The notes under the pieces are model-generated. The model was not told the origin of the DNA, did no database searches, and saw nothing but the letters and a program-made list of their open reading frames with translations. The position numbers and the translations under genes are program-made. Shown here piece after piece: positions 1-7,966 of a stretch of 13,976 nt of DNA (positions are counted from its first letter, which is position 1; each line of letters begins with the position of its first letter). This DNA comes from Hydrogenophilales bacterium (GTDB lineage: Bacteria; Pseudomonadota; Gammaproteobacteria; Burkholderiales; Thiobacillaceae), in contig JADJYY010000009.1 of NCBI GenBank assembly GCA_016719465.1, forward strand, positions 1-13,976. Direction: 5' to 3'.

Positions 1-216
1 CCCTGCCGGTGGCCGGACTCATGAGCGCGGAGGACGGCGATGTGGTGGCGGCCCGCTACGCCGTCCTGGCCGGATGGCCGGTCCCTCCGGCTCGCCGCTG
101 GGGTCGCCGTTCATGACCCTGTCCTTCCCATGGCCCTGCTGGTGATCCCGGAACTCAAGCTGAGCGACCGGGGCCTGTTCGACGGGCGCGCTTTCCGTTC
201 CGGGGTCACGGCATGA
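1..216 (+). CDS. ade: Adenine deaminase, C-terminal end (5' truncated by window, frameshifted)
   Basis: This is the tail of an adenine deaminase, which converts adenine to hypoxanthine and ammonia in purine salvage. The sequence starts with LPVAGLMS in frame 3, moves to MTLSF at 113 in frame 2, and ends with ALLVIPELKLSDRGLFD in frame 1. These are the closing blocks of the AdeC/Ade family (LPxAGLMS, then PFMTLSFLALPVIPELKLTDRGL). The two frame changes in about 70 bases look like single-base indels. The stop TGA at 214-216 overlaps the ATG of the next gene at 213 (ATGA), which suggests translational coupling with the phosphatase. The metal-binding catalytic domain lies outside the window. The family call rests on motif recognition and is strong; activity cannot be judged. 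Confidence 0.88.
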
Positions 217-1120
217 ACAAATTCACCAACTGTTTGATGGCCCGTCATCCTGGGCCACGCCCTGCCGGCCGCCGGCGCCGACCCTCTCCCGTCGACGGCC
301 ACGAGCACCTCAACGCCGTGCTCTGGATGCAGACCGCCCCATGAATACGCCTTTCCACGGCACGGGTCTTCGGCATGGCCACCGGGGCCTGGCCGGGGCC
401 GGATCCTGCCCTCCCCCCTGGTGGACGGGGAGGCGCCGCCGCCGGGACCGGACGCGCCACCCGCCGTCGTCCTGGACCTGGACGAGACGGTGTTGGCCAC
501 CTCCCGCTACGCCGCCGGACTCATCGCCGCCGGTCGCCGGCACTCGGAAAGCGCCTGGGCGGAATGGGTGGAACACGCCCCGGCCGAGCCGCTCGCCGGC
601 GCCTGGAATTCCTGGGCGCCGCCCGCAGCCCCGGGGACTACCGCATCTTCTACGTCACCAACCGGGCCTGCCCGGACGCGAACCCGCCCGCCACCTATCC
701 CCATCCCGCCTGCCCCAGCGCGACGCGACGGTGGCTCAGGCGCGACGCCTGGGACTGCCCGGGGCCGAGGATCCCCGCGCCTTTCTGCTGCGCAACGACC
801 AGGACGGCTGGGAGAGCGGCGACAAGAGCTCCCGCCGCCGCTTCCTGGCCGCTTCCCACAAGGTGGTGATGCTGCTCGGCGACGACCTGGGCGATTTCCT
901 GCCCCGCGCCCAGGTCGGGGCGCTACGGCAACAACGCCCGCCGGACTGGCCGGTGGGCGGGATGGATGGCGCGCTCCCGCCCTGGCGGTCGCGCTTCGGC
1001 GTCAGTGGTTCCTGCTGCCCAATCCGTCCTACGGCTCTGGGAAGTCGCCCAGGCCAACTGCCCCGCCGACCGGAAAGCGCTGCCTGCCACGGGCGAATCT
1101 GCAAGCCAGGTACGGTCGGC
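213..1120 (+). CDS. e(P4)-family acid phosphatase / 5'-nucleotidase (HAD), multiply frameshifted
   Basis: This is a secreted HAD-superfamily phosphatase of the 5'-nucleotidase e(P4) (acid phosphatase, HAD IIIB) family. Such enzymes dephosphorylate nucleotides outside the cytoplasm. All four HAD motifs are visible in order across changing frames: DLDETVL near 475-497, YVTNRAC near 651-672, GDKSSRR near 820-840 and GDDLGDF near 879-898. They are followed by the family's WFLLPNPSYGSWE near 1006-1045, and preceded by the N-terminal HLNAVLWMQTA block near 306-336. The start at 213 gives a hydrophobic leader (AVILGHALPAAGA) typical of Sec export; I see no clear lipobox. At least six frame shifts occur. 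The true stop is not determinable and the end given is approximate, because the gene converges on the histidine decarboxylase. The ATGA overlap with the deaminase suggests a joint role in purine nucleotide salvage. Confidence 0.88.
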
Positions 1121-2008
1121 TCATCGCCTGTTCCGACACCACCACTTCTCCCATTCCGCCAGTGGCCCCGACAGGCGGGCGAAATCCCGCCGGCGGGACT
1201 GCGCGCCAGCACCAGATAGGGCGCCACGGCGAGGGCGATACCCAGGTGCCCGGGCGGGATCAGGGTGTGGGCACCGCACAGATAGGTCCGCTCGAACAAC
1301 AGTCCCTGGCCGCGACCGCAGGCCACGATGCTCTCCGCCACCCCGCCGCCGGTGCCGGTCAGCCAGCGGCCGAATGCGGCCTCGTCGTCGCCCTCCAGCC
1401 ACAGGCCCGCATCCTCCATGAACAGATCGGCCGCGACCCGGCGATCGCGGGCGATGGACAGGGCCAGGTAGCACCACACGCCATGGGCCTGGCCGTGTTC
1501 CGCGGCGGGGGGCCCCTTCCTGGGGCGATATGCCGTCACGCTCTTGTTGGCGCAGATCACGTGGGCGCCCGGCGCCGGGGGGAAGCGTCGCCGTTGCCGC
1601 CGTGCCGAACAGGGCCTTGCCCGCGTCCAGCAGGGGGTTGTCCGTCATAGACGGGCGGCGCCGTGCCATCGTGCTGGGCGACGCTGAACAGGGGCGCCTG
1701 GCTGCCGTCGGCGATGGCCTCGGCCACCGCCAGGTCGTGGCCCCAGACCTGGCCGGCGATGCCGCAGAAGGAGGACGCGGTCTCCATGTTGATCTGGCCC
1801 AGGTAGGCCTGGGCCGCCTCGGCCCGATCCAGGGCGACGATGCGGTCCAGCAGGGCATCGTCGTCTTCTCCACCGTGGCGGTAAGCCACCTTGAAAACAC
1901 GCATACATAGCCCAGTCCCCGGGCGCCCGGCCGGCCGTAGCCGTCGCAGTAGGCGTCGAAGGGGCCGATAGCGCGGTAGTCGAAGATCCGGCCGGGGGGT
2001 GCGCGCAT
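1121..2008 (-). CDS. hdcA: Pyruvoyl-dependent histidine decarboxylase proenzyme
   Basis: Histidine decarboxylase of the pyruvoyl class makes histamine and CO2 from histidine. The proenzyme cleaves itself between two serines, and the second becomes the pyruvoyl cofactor. That site is visible as TASSFCG (bases 1762-1781, about Ser78/Ser79), flanked by AYLGQINME and GIAGQVWGHDLA. Further family blocks follow: PLLDAGKALFGT, ICANKSVTAY, LFMEDAG (1405-1422, containing the conserved acidic pair), AESIV and LGIALAVAPYLVLA. The ATG at 2008 gives a start close to that of the Lactobacillus enzyme, and the TGA at 1121-1123 ends DFARLSGPLAEWEKWW. Four compensating frame changes (near 1900, 1640, 1560 and 1190) fall between motif blocks, while the start and stop frames are the same, so indel errors are likely. 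It directly follows the cupin gene. No HdcB or histidine/histamine antiporter is nearby. Confidence 0.92.
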   Translation of the reverse strand: MRAPPGRIFDYRAIGPFDAYCDGYGRPGARGLGYVCVFSRWLTATVEKTTMPCWTASSPWIGPRRPRPTWARSTWRPRPPSAASPARSGATTWRWPRPSPTAARRPCSASPSTMARRRPSMTDNPLLDAGKALFGTAATATLPPGAGRPRDLRQQERDGISPQEGAPRRGTRPGPWRVVLPGPVHRPRSPGRGRSVHGGCGPVAGGRRRGRIRPLADRHRRRGGGEHRGLRSRPGTVVRADLSVRCPHPDPARAPGYRPRRGALSGAGAQSRRRDFARLSGPLAEWEKWWCRNRR

Positions 2009-2502
2009 GGCGGCGACTCCGCCGCGTCGGTGGCCGGCCTCGCCGGCACCGAATAGACCGTGCCGGAGGGGCCGATGCCGCTCACCTGCACGATCACGTC
2101 GTCGCCCTGAACCCAGGCGAAATGGGGTTTTCGGCCGGCTCGACGAAGAAGCTGCCGGGCGGCAACGCCTTCATCAGGGGCCGGATCGAAGCGATCGCCG
2201 AAACCGATGTGCGGGGTGCCGGAAAGCACGACCACCAGGCGGTCCTCCGGGTGGACGTGGGGCGGGAATGCGAAGCTGTCCGGGAATGCGGATGCGGGCG
2301 GCATAGAGGCCCGGCTTGCCCATGTCTCCGCCAGGGTGGCCATGTCCATGCTGCCGGGCCGGCTGGTATCGGCGCTGAGCCGAATCTCCTCAGGCGCCAG
2401 GCGCACCGGGGCGATGCCCTCGCCCGGGCGGGCGCGGCGAAGGGCGACAACACCCGCCAGCAGCGGGCCCGAGGCGGGGCGGGAAAAACGAACGGATTTC
2501 AC
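2009..2502 (-). CDS. Cupin-domain protein, probably exported
   Basis: This is a single-domain cupin with the metal-site pattern of small beta-barrel cupins: DSFAFPPHVHPEDRLVVVLSG (motif 1, His-x-His with following Glu), then PPGSFFVEPAENPHFAWVQG (motif 2) and the tail VIVQVSGIGPSGTVYS. The start is GTG at 2502, chosen because AGGAGG lies 7 bases upstream. The first ~30 residues, once frame-corrected, read LLAGVVALAAPARA, a plausible Sec signal peptide. Frame shifts occur near 2420, 2320 and 2160. No stop codon exists in any frame between the cupin tail and the decarboxylase ATG at 2008, so either the stop was lost to an indel or the two are fused; the end is approximate. The substrate is unknown. 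Adjacency suggests a link with histidine decarboxylase, but nothing in the sequence proves it. Confidence 0.78.
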
Positions 2503-2581
2503 GATGATTCCTCCTGAAGGGTCGCGGCGACCGTCACCGATGGGTAAGTGGGTATGGCGGCCGGCCGCAGTTACCAGCATA

Positions 2582-2711
2582 GAGCCTATTTCAGTAGGGA
2601 TCATGTCCCGCGTTGAGACCAGGAACGGATGGATGCAAGGCGCGGCGCGCAGGCCATGGTTATTCCATGTCCAAGCGTCGTAACGCCGCGGACGCCGTTC
2701 CTGGCCTCAAC
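2582..2711 (+). repeat. Structured intergenic repeat, copy A
   Basis: This copy starts with GAGCCTATTTCAGTAGGG, then CATG and CCCGCG. Next comes a long stem arm at 2612-2628, a core GGATGCAAGGCGCGG, an inner hairpin CATGG-TTATT-CCATG (2655-2669), the core's second half AAGCGTCGTAACGC, and the closing stem arm at 2695-2711, which pairs with the first over 16 of 17 positions. Copy B on the other strand has the same order of parts with different stem sequences. It is too small to encode a protein and could be a MITE-like or REP-like element, or a structured RNA. Confidence 0.8.
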
Positions 2712-2719
2712 CCGGAGGG

Positions 2720-2848
2720 CCGCTGGTGTGCGGGCGCATTGCCGCGTTGCGGGCAGCTTGTTTGGAACAACCAAACCGCGCCACCCGCGCCTTGCACCGC
2801 ATCCCGCACACCAGCGGCGCGGGGCATGAGCCCTACTGAAATAGGCTC
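2720..2848 (-). repeat. Structured intergenic repeat, copy B (inverted)
   Basis: Read on the minus strand from 2848, it begins with the same 18 bases as copy A, then CATGCCCCGCG, a stem arm CCGCTGGTGTGCGGG (2803-2817), the core TGCAAGGCGCGG, an inner hairpin GTTTGG-TTGTT-CCAAAC (2760-2776), AAGC...AACGC, and the perfect partner arm CCCGCACACCAGCGG (2720-2734). Its length (129 bases) matches copy A (130 bases). The stem sequences differ from copy A while pairing is kept. The two copies are separated by only 8 bases (CCGGAGGG). Confidence 0.8.
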
Positions 2849-2916
2849 ATAGCCGGCTGCCTGCCGTTTTCAGGGCGGCGGGCCTATGATCCGAGGAAAA
2901 ATCCCGAAGGAGCCCC

Positions 2917-4602
2917 GTGTTACTGCGCACGAAACTTGTCCTCGCCTACTCCGCCCTGGTGGCCGGCGTGGTATCGGCATTGCTGCTGATCGCCAGCTTC
3001 GCCCTCGACAACCTGAACCGGCGCAACCTGGCGGGGGCCGATCACGCCCGCGCGGAGATCACCCAGGCCAATCACCGCCTGGCCGAGGACATCCTGACGC
3101 GCAACGGCGAACGTTTCGTCGCGACACTCGCACGTTCCGCCGCGAACAGCTTTCCCTGCTGCTGGGCCATCGTTCGACCCGGACTATGCCGCCCTGCGCG
3201 CCGACGCCCGGCTCCGGGCCGCCGCCAACCGGGACATCCACGCCCTGGACCGGGTGGCGGGCTACACCGACGTCTGGACCGCGCCGGGGTGTCGGTCCGG
3301 CATCAATCCGGAGGTGGAGGGCGCAATTTCCGCCAATGGAAGGCCCGTTATCCCGAGATGTGGATGCTGGTGGGCCGCTCCTTCCGGGAACCGGAGGTCC
3401 GCGGCTACTAGCCTCCTGGATCGGGACAACCGCGGCCGGCGCAAGTACATGGTGCTGCGCCAGGTGCCAACACCCCGTTCATCGTCGCGGCGGTGGTCAA
3501 TATCGAGGACTTCTTCCTGCCGGTGCAGCGGGAGATCGGCTCGGGCGGCCAACAGGCCCGCGCCGCCATGACCGCGCGCGTGGCCGCCGGGGCGGACGCC
3601 GAACGCAACGGATGGCATCCTGGGTGTTCGCCGCCGGCGCTTCGCCATGGTGGCGGCGGTGTTGCTGGCCTTCTGGCTGACGCGCCACGTGGCGCGCCCC
3701 CTCGACCGGCTGCGCGCTGGCGTCATCCGCCTGGGGCGGGGCGATTTCAGCGTGGAAGTCCCGGAAAAGGGCAGCGCGGAGGTGCGCGATCTGGCCCAGG
3801 CCTTCAACCGCCTGGGCGGCGAACTGGCGGAACATGCCGCCCGCCTGGCCGGGAAGCCGCCGCCCAGGAGGCGCTGGAAAGCGAGATCCGCATCGCCGCC
3901 GCATCCAGGGAAGCCATGTTGCCCGGCGCCGCCTCGCCTGCCTGGCGTCCCGAATACGAACTGCACGGCGCCAACCGGGAAGCCCGGGAGGTGGGCGGCG
4001 ATTTCTACGATTTCTTCCCCCTTGCCGGCGACCGGCTCGCCCTGCTGATCGCCGATGTCTCCGGCAAGGGCATTCCGGCGGCCCTGTTCATGGCGGTCAG
4101 CCGCACCCTGCTGAAGGACGCCTGCCTGCGCGCCGAAAATCCCGCAGGCCCTGGTCCAGGCCAACCGGGCCCTGTGCCGGGAGAACGAGGCCTGCATGTT
4201 CGTCACCGTGTTCCTGGCGTTCTACGACATCGCCAGCGGCCGCCCGGGGTTGCCAACGGCGGCCACCCGGGCCCTGGCTGCTGCGCGCCCGGGGCGGCCG
4301 GGAAAACTTCGGGCGCCTCGGCGACCCCATGCTCAACGCGCGGCCCGATCACGTCTTCCGCGGCGGCCATGTCGAGCTCTCAGGCCGGCGACACCCTGTT
4401 CATGTATACCGACGGCGTGACCGAGGCCATGTCACCCGGGGGCGAGGCTTTCGGCACCGCCCGTCTGGAAGGCTTGCTGGCCGATACCGCGGCGCTGCCG
4501 GCGGAGGCGATGGGGCGACGCATCGTCGCGACCCTGGACGATTACCAGGCGGGCACGCCCTTCGACGTTTATCACCCTGCTCATCCTGAGAAGCGAACCT
4601 GA
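2917..4602 (+). CDS. Membrane sensor PP2C phosphatase (Cache-like, HAMP, SpoIIE/RsbU)
   Basis: This is a transmembrane sensor serine phosphatase of the RsbU/SpoIIE type, which would dephosphorylate the STAS protein encoded downstream. The GTG start at 2917 has GAAGGAG just upstream. Order of parts: TM1 (KLVLAYSALVAGVVSALLLI); an extracytoplasmic sensor region resembling a Cache domain (RYPEMWMLVGRSFREPEVRGY, VNIEDFFLPVQ, about 3080-3590); TM2 (MVAAVLLAFWLT, 3647 on); HAMP (ARPLDRLRAG...FNRLGGELAEH); then the PP2C domain with REVGGDFYDFF, ALLIADVSGKGIPAALFM, VANGGHPGPWL, GDTLFMYTDGVTEAM and a terminal ITLLIL. The metal-binding Asp residues GGDFYD, ADVSGKG and YTDGV are present. There are roughly eight frame shifts (for example near 3130, 3300, 3470, 3640, 3850, 4135 and 4380). 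The TGA at 4600-4602 touches the next gene. Confidence 0.88.
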
Positions 4603-5070
4603 CCCAGGCGCCCCCTCCGGAACTGGAACTGACCCTGCGCAATGCCCGCGAGGAGATTTCCCGGCTCGCGGCGGCGGTGGAAGGACTCGGGGTGCGCGCC
4701 GGCCTGTCACCCCTCAGCGCCCATCGGCTCAACCTGGTGCTGGAAGAAATCATCGCCAACACCCTCGCCCGGCTACCCGGACGACGGCGAGCATACGCTC
4801 CCGGGTGCGGGTGGCGGTCCTGGACGACAGCATCGAACTGGAGATTCGCGACGACGCCCGCCCCTTCGACCCCTGGCGGACAGGCCCGCCCCTACCTGGG
4901 TCCCGACCTGTCCCGGCGCCGGCCAGGGGACTCGGCCTCCACCTTGTCCGGCGACTCGTGCGCGAGGGCGTTGCAAAACAGCGGAAACAATCGCCTTATA
5001 ATCAAAATGGACAAGGAGATCGAGAAGAGGACAGGTCCTCACCCCCGGCGCCGCGCGGGGCGACGATTGA
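4599..5070 (+). CDS. RsbW-like anti-sigma / serine kinase (HATPase)
   Basis: This is a small GHKL ATP-binding protein of the RsbW type, which in partner switching phosphorylates the STAS protein or holds a target. Frame-corrected it reads LELTLRNAREEISRLAAAVEGL, then the N-box-like LVLEEIIANTLA (about 4734-4770), IELEIRDDARPFDP (G1 region, near 4830-4870), GLGLHLVRRLV (G2 box, near 4928-4960) and the closing NRLIIKMDKEIEKR. Order and length (about 150 residues) fit the family. The start is uncertain: the reading frame opens at a CTG (4599) touching the phosphatase stop, and a lost ATG is likely. Frame shifts sit near 4770, 4875 and 4970. The TGA at 5068 is the likeliest stop and lies just before the STAS ribosome site. 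Confidence 0.8.
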
Positions 5071-5085
5071 CAGGAGGAAAATGTC

Positions 5086-5396
5086 ATGCGCATCGACACA
5101 CGCAAGCAGGCCAGGTGGCTGGTCTGCGCCATTTCCGGCCGCATCGACGGCACCACCGCGCCGCAACTGGGGCGTCGCTGCGCGGCACCATCGACGCCGG
5201 GCGAGACCCGCATCGCCGCCGATCTCTCCGGCGTGCAGTATCTGAGCAGCGCCGGCCTGCGCGTCTTCTGGCCACCCTGAGGCAACTCAGCGGCGGCGAA
5301 TTCCGCCTGGTCGGTCCCACCGAAGCCGTGCGGGAAGTTCTCGACATCTCGGGTTTCGCCAACATCATGGCCATCAGCGACAGCCTGGAAGGCTGA
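5086..5396 (+). CDS. STAS-domain anti-sigma factor antagonist
   Basis: This is a single STAS domain of about 103 residues, the switch protein of the module. It starts at ATG 5086 with CAGGAGG nine bases upstream; the ATG at 5081 is in the wrong frame. Visible blocks are WLVCAISGRIDGTTAPQL, then TRIAADLSGVQYLSSAGLRV, which contains the serine normally phosphorylated by the partner kinase (SSAGL), and EFRLVGPTEAVREVLDISGF at the C-terminus. Small frame shifts occur near 5170, 5205 and 5272. It follows the kinase gene closely and precedes the methyltransferase by 5 bases, so all are probably on one transcript. The final target of the switch (sigma factor or other effector) is not in the window. 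Confidence 0.9.
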
Positions 5397-5401
5397 CTTC
5401 G

Positions 5402-6168
5402 ATGCTGAAGCCGGACGCGGCGGCCCCTGGCCGGGCGCCGCCCCCCGAGATGGAAGACGAGGCGGTTTTCCAGAAACAGCTGGAACTGTTCATCCGCTCT
5501 TCCACCGACAAGCGCATCGAACTGGTGAAGATCGGCGAGGTCATCGCCGATCTTCACCATCGCCGACGCTTCCTGGACGTGGGCGCCGGCGGCGGCGACC
5601 TGACCATCCCGCTGGCCCAGACCTTCCACGAAACCACCGTGGTGGAACCCAACACGCCCCAGATCGAGTTCCTGCGCCGCCGCTACCCCCAATTCAAGCT
5701 GCACAACACGACCTGGGCCAACGCGGACCTGGGCGACGACCGCTTCGATTTCATCCTGTGTTCCCATGTCCTGACTACCTGGACGAGGCGGACTGGATGC
5801 CGGCCATCGACAAGATGCGCCCACCGGAACCGGACGGCCGCCTGGCCATCGTGCTGCAATCGCCCATCGGCGAACTGGCGGATTTCTACAACCACTTCGC
5901 CCACTTCGACGTGGACATCCTGGGGCTGTGGCGGGAACTGATCCACCGCTTCGGCGACCGGGCGGTGGAGGCGCGCTACTTCGTCAACGAGATCTGGACC
6001 GACAGCCTGGACGACATGGTGGAAATCGGCCTGTTCCTGCTCATCGACCGCAAGTTCCGCGCGCGGGCCGGCGAGATCCGCGACTACTTCGCCCGTCGCC
6101 ACCGGCGCGGCGACGGCTACCGACTCAAGCAGGACGAAATCCTGCTGGCGGTAAGGCACACGCCTTGA
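5402..6168 (+). CDS. Class I SAM-dependent methyltransferase (HNMT-like features)
   Basis: This is a Rossmann-fold methyltransferase of about 255 residues. The SAM-binding glycine motif is FLDVGAGGGDLTIPL (residues 57-71), the acidic end of strand 2 is VVEPN (80-84), and motif IV is FDFILCSHVLYYLDEAD. The ATG at 5402 lies 5 bases after the STAS stop, implying the same operon. One base is missing near 5773, where CTG-AC-TAC should encode LYYL; the rest reads through to TGA at 6166-6168. The arrangement FIRSSTDKR before the fold, VVEPxxxQI and LYY resembles vertebrate histamine N-methyltransferase, where an acidic residue in HSTE binds the amine. That resemblance is from memory and distant, so the substrate stays open. 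The gene ends convergently with the permease gene. Confidence 0.85.
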
Positions 6169-6176
6169 GCGATCAG

Positions 6177-6202
6177 TCCTCGAGCGATCAGTGCTCGAAG
6201 GA
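6177..6202. repeat. Tandem 15-bp repeat and hairpin at convergent gene ends
   Basis: GAGCGATCAGTCCTC (6167-6181) is followed directly by GAGCGATCAGTGCTC (6182-6196), with one base different. The change allows the second unit to fold: TCCTCGAGC (6177-6185) pairs with GCTCGAAGGA (6193-6202) around the loop GATCAGT, with one bulge. It lies across the 19-base gap between the convergent methyltransferase and permease stops, so it could act as a weak terminator for both strands. No strong T-run follows on either strand. Confidence 0.4.
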
Positions 6203-7902
6203 CAGTTTCACGCGGCAGGCCTCGCCGTTCTCGACGGCGCTGATCTTGTCGGCGTAGCGGCGCACCAGATAGCCGGCCATGCGGTCCATGGCCTGGGGGT
6301 CTTGCAGCAGTTCGCCCGGATCGGGACGGGATTCGGGAAACGCCATGGCGCGGCCGCGATAGCTGAACTCCAGTTCCAGCCGGTATTCGTCGAAGCGCGC
6401 TTCCAGATGCACCGGCGCACGGGTCAATTCATGTTCGCGCACCGCCTCCATGAATTCATCCGCCGCCGCGGCCGCCTTGTCGATCACCTCCTTGCGCGCG
6501 CCCCACAGGCCGCCCTGGCGCTGCATGAAGGCGAACACATGTTCCGACGCGTCCGGCCGGGCGCCAGTTCGACGCCGGCCTTGCTGGCGATGCCGACGCG
6601 GAACACCAGGTTGAGGAGGATGGCCAGGAGCGTCGCGGCGGACAGGGAGGAATGGAATACCGGCTGCAGCCAGTGGGGAAAGGTGTGGAAAATCTCGGGC
6701 GCCACATCCACGCCGATGCCGACGATCATGGCGATGCCCACCACGAAGGTCTTACGCGCGTCGAGCATGCGGCTCATGATGATCTGGATGCCGGCCACCA
6801 CCATGAAGCTCAGCGCGAAGATCAGGGTGGCGCCCATGACCGGCGCCGGCATGATGGCGAACACCGTGGCCAGCTTGGGACAGAAGGCCAGCACGAACAG
6901 CAGCCCGCCGATGGCGTAGGCGATGACCCGGCTGGTGGCGCCGGTGGCCACGCTCAGGCCCACGTTCGCCGAGGAGGCGGATTGCCCCATGCCCCCCAGC
7001 AGGCCGGCGCTGATAACGCCGAAGGAATTGGCCATGATGCCGTCGCCGATCCGTTTCAGGTCGGGGCGCTTCCAGTCGGGATCGTTGATCTTCTGGCAGG
7101 TGGTCAGGTCGCCCACGCTCTTGAGGGTGGAACACAGGATGGCGATGAGGAAGGGCGCCGCCAGGGCGCCCTCGAACGACCAGCCCGGATGGCCCGCCAG
7201 GGGAGAGGCCAGCCAGGCGCCGTCCAGCACCCGCTCCAGATGGGCCGGCGTCAGCACGCCGGCGAGGAAGGACAGGCCATAACCCAGGCCCATGCCGATG
7301 AGGATGCAGAACAGCCGCAGGCGGCCCCGGCTCCAGACGTTCATGCCGATCATGGCCGCCAGGGTGGCCACCGCCACCAGGATTTCCGCCTCGCGCAGTT
7401 CGGGACTCGCCGCCCTGGCGCCGAAGAACATACGCATGGCCAGGCCGGTGACGCTGATGCCCACCATCATCACGATCAGGCCCGTCACCTCCGCCGGGAA
7501 CAGCACCCGCAGCCGACGCACCAGGCGCGAGAACGCCATCTCGAACAGGCCCACCAGCGCCGTCATGCCGAACACCAGGGACAGGCCGCCGGTCTTGGCC
7601 GCCAGGATGGAGGCACCGAGGAAGGAAGGGCCGCACAGCTGGGGGCAGAGATAACCCGAGCCCACCGGCCCCCGGCCCCAGGCCTGGGCCATCACGCCGA
7701 TGCCCGCCGCGATCATCGACACGCTCACCATGCGCGCCGCGTCGGCCACGCCGCCGCCCATTTCCTGAACCACCACCACCGGAAAGATGAGACCGATGGC
7801 GATGATGCCGATGTGCTGCACGCCCAGCAGCCAAACCACCCACGACGGCGGCTTCTCCTCCACGCCGTAGAGGAGATTGGGCGGTTTCACCATTGCGGGC
7901 AT
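6188..7902 (-). CDS. NCS2 (SLC23) nucleobase permease with C-terminal ATPase-like domain
   Basis: This is an integral membrane protein of the nucleobase:cation symporter-2 family. The start at 7902 (MPAMVKPP) is preferred because GGAGAG lies 5 bases upstream; 7893 is an alternative. Visible features are TM1 WLLGVQHIGIIAIGLIFP with the conserved Gln-His, GSGYLCPQLCGPSFLGAS, and the TM8-TM10 region STLKSVGDLTT ... SSANVGLSVATG, which corresponds to the NCS2 signature (Q/E/P)NxGxxxxT but with Ala first. The Glu normally in TM8 appears to be Lys (LKSVGD). One base is missing near 6550; restoring it gives 571 residues. The last ~120 residues (HVFAFMQRQGG ... AGYLVRRYADKI ... CRVKLSFEH) form a soluble domain resembling a degenerate RsbW-type ATPase. 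The genes upstream suggest purine substrates, but the altered residues make this uncertain. Confidence 0.9.
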
Positions 7903-7966
7903 CCTGGCTCTCCGGGCCGAACTCGACCCCTTGCCCTGGATGTTAGATGGCTTTGTCCGAATTGGC

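Larger units (their letters stand above)
2503..2916. other. Divergent intergenic region with paired structured repeats
   Basis: This 414-base gap separates the leftward cupin/decarboxylase genes from the rightward signalling operon, so it must hold both promoters. It contains two inverted repeat copies (2582-2711 and 2720-2848, listed separately), a 12-base palindrome GCGGCCGGCCGC at 2557-2568 and a small hairpin GGTCGCGGCGACC at 2519-2531 just upstream of the cupin ribosome site. A TATGAT at 2885-2890 is a possible -10 for the signalling operon, but no good -35 is seen. I find no convincing gene here. Confidence 0.7.

Noticed and set aside
2917..5396. Programmed ribosomal frameshifting in the signalling operon
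   Set aside because: The shifts are too many, in both directions and without a shared slippery site or downstream structure; they match indel errors.
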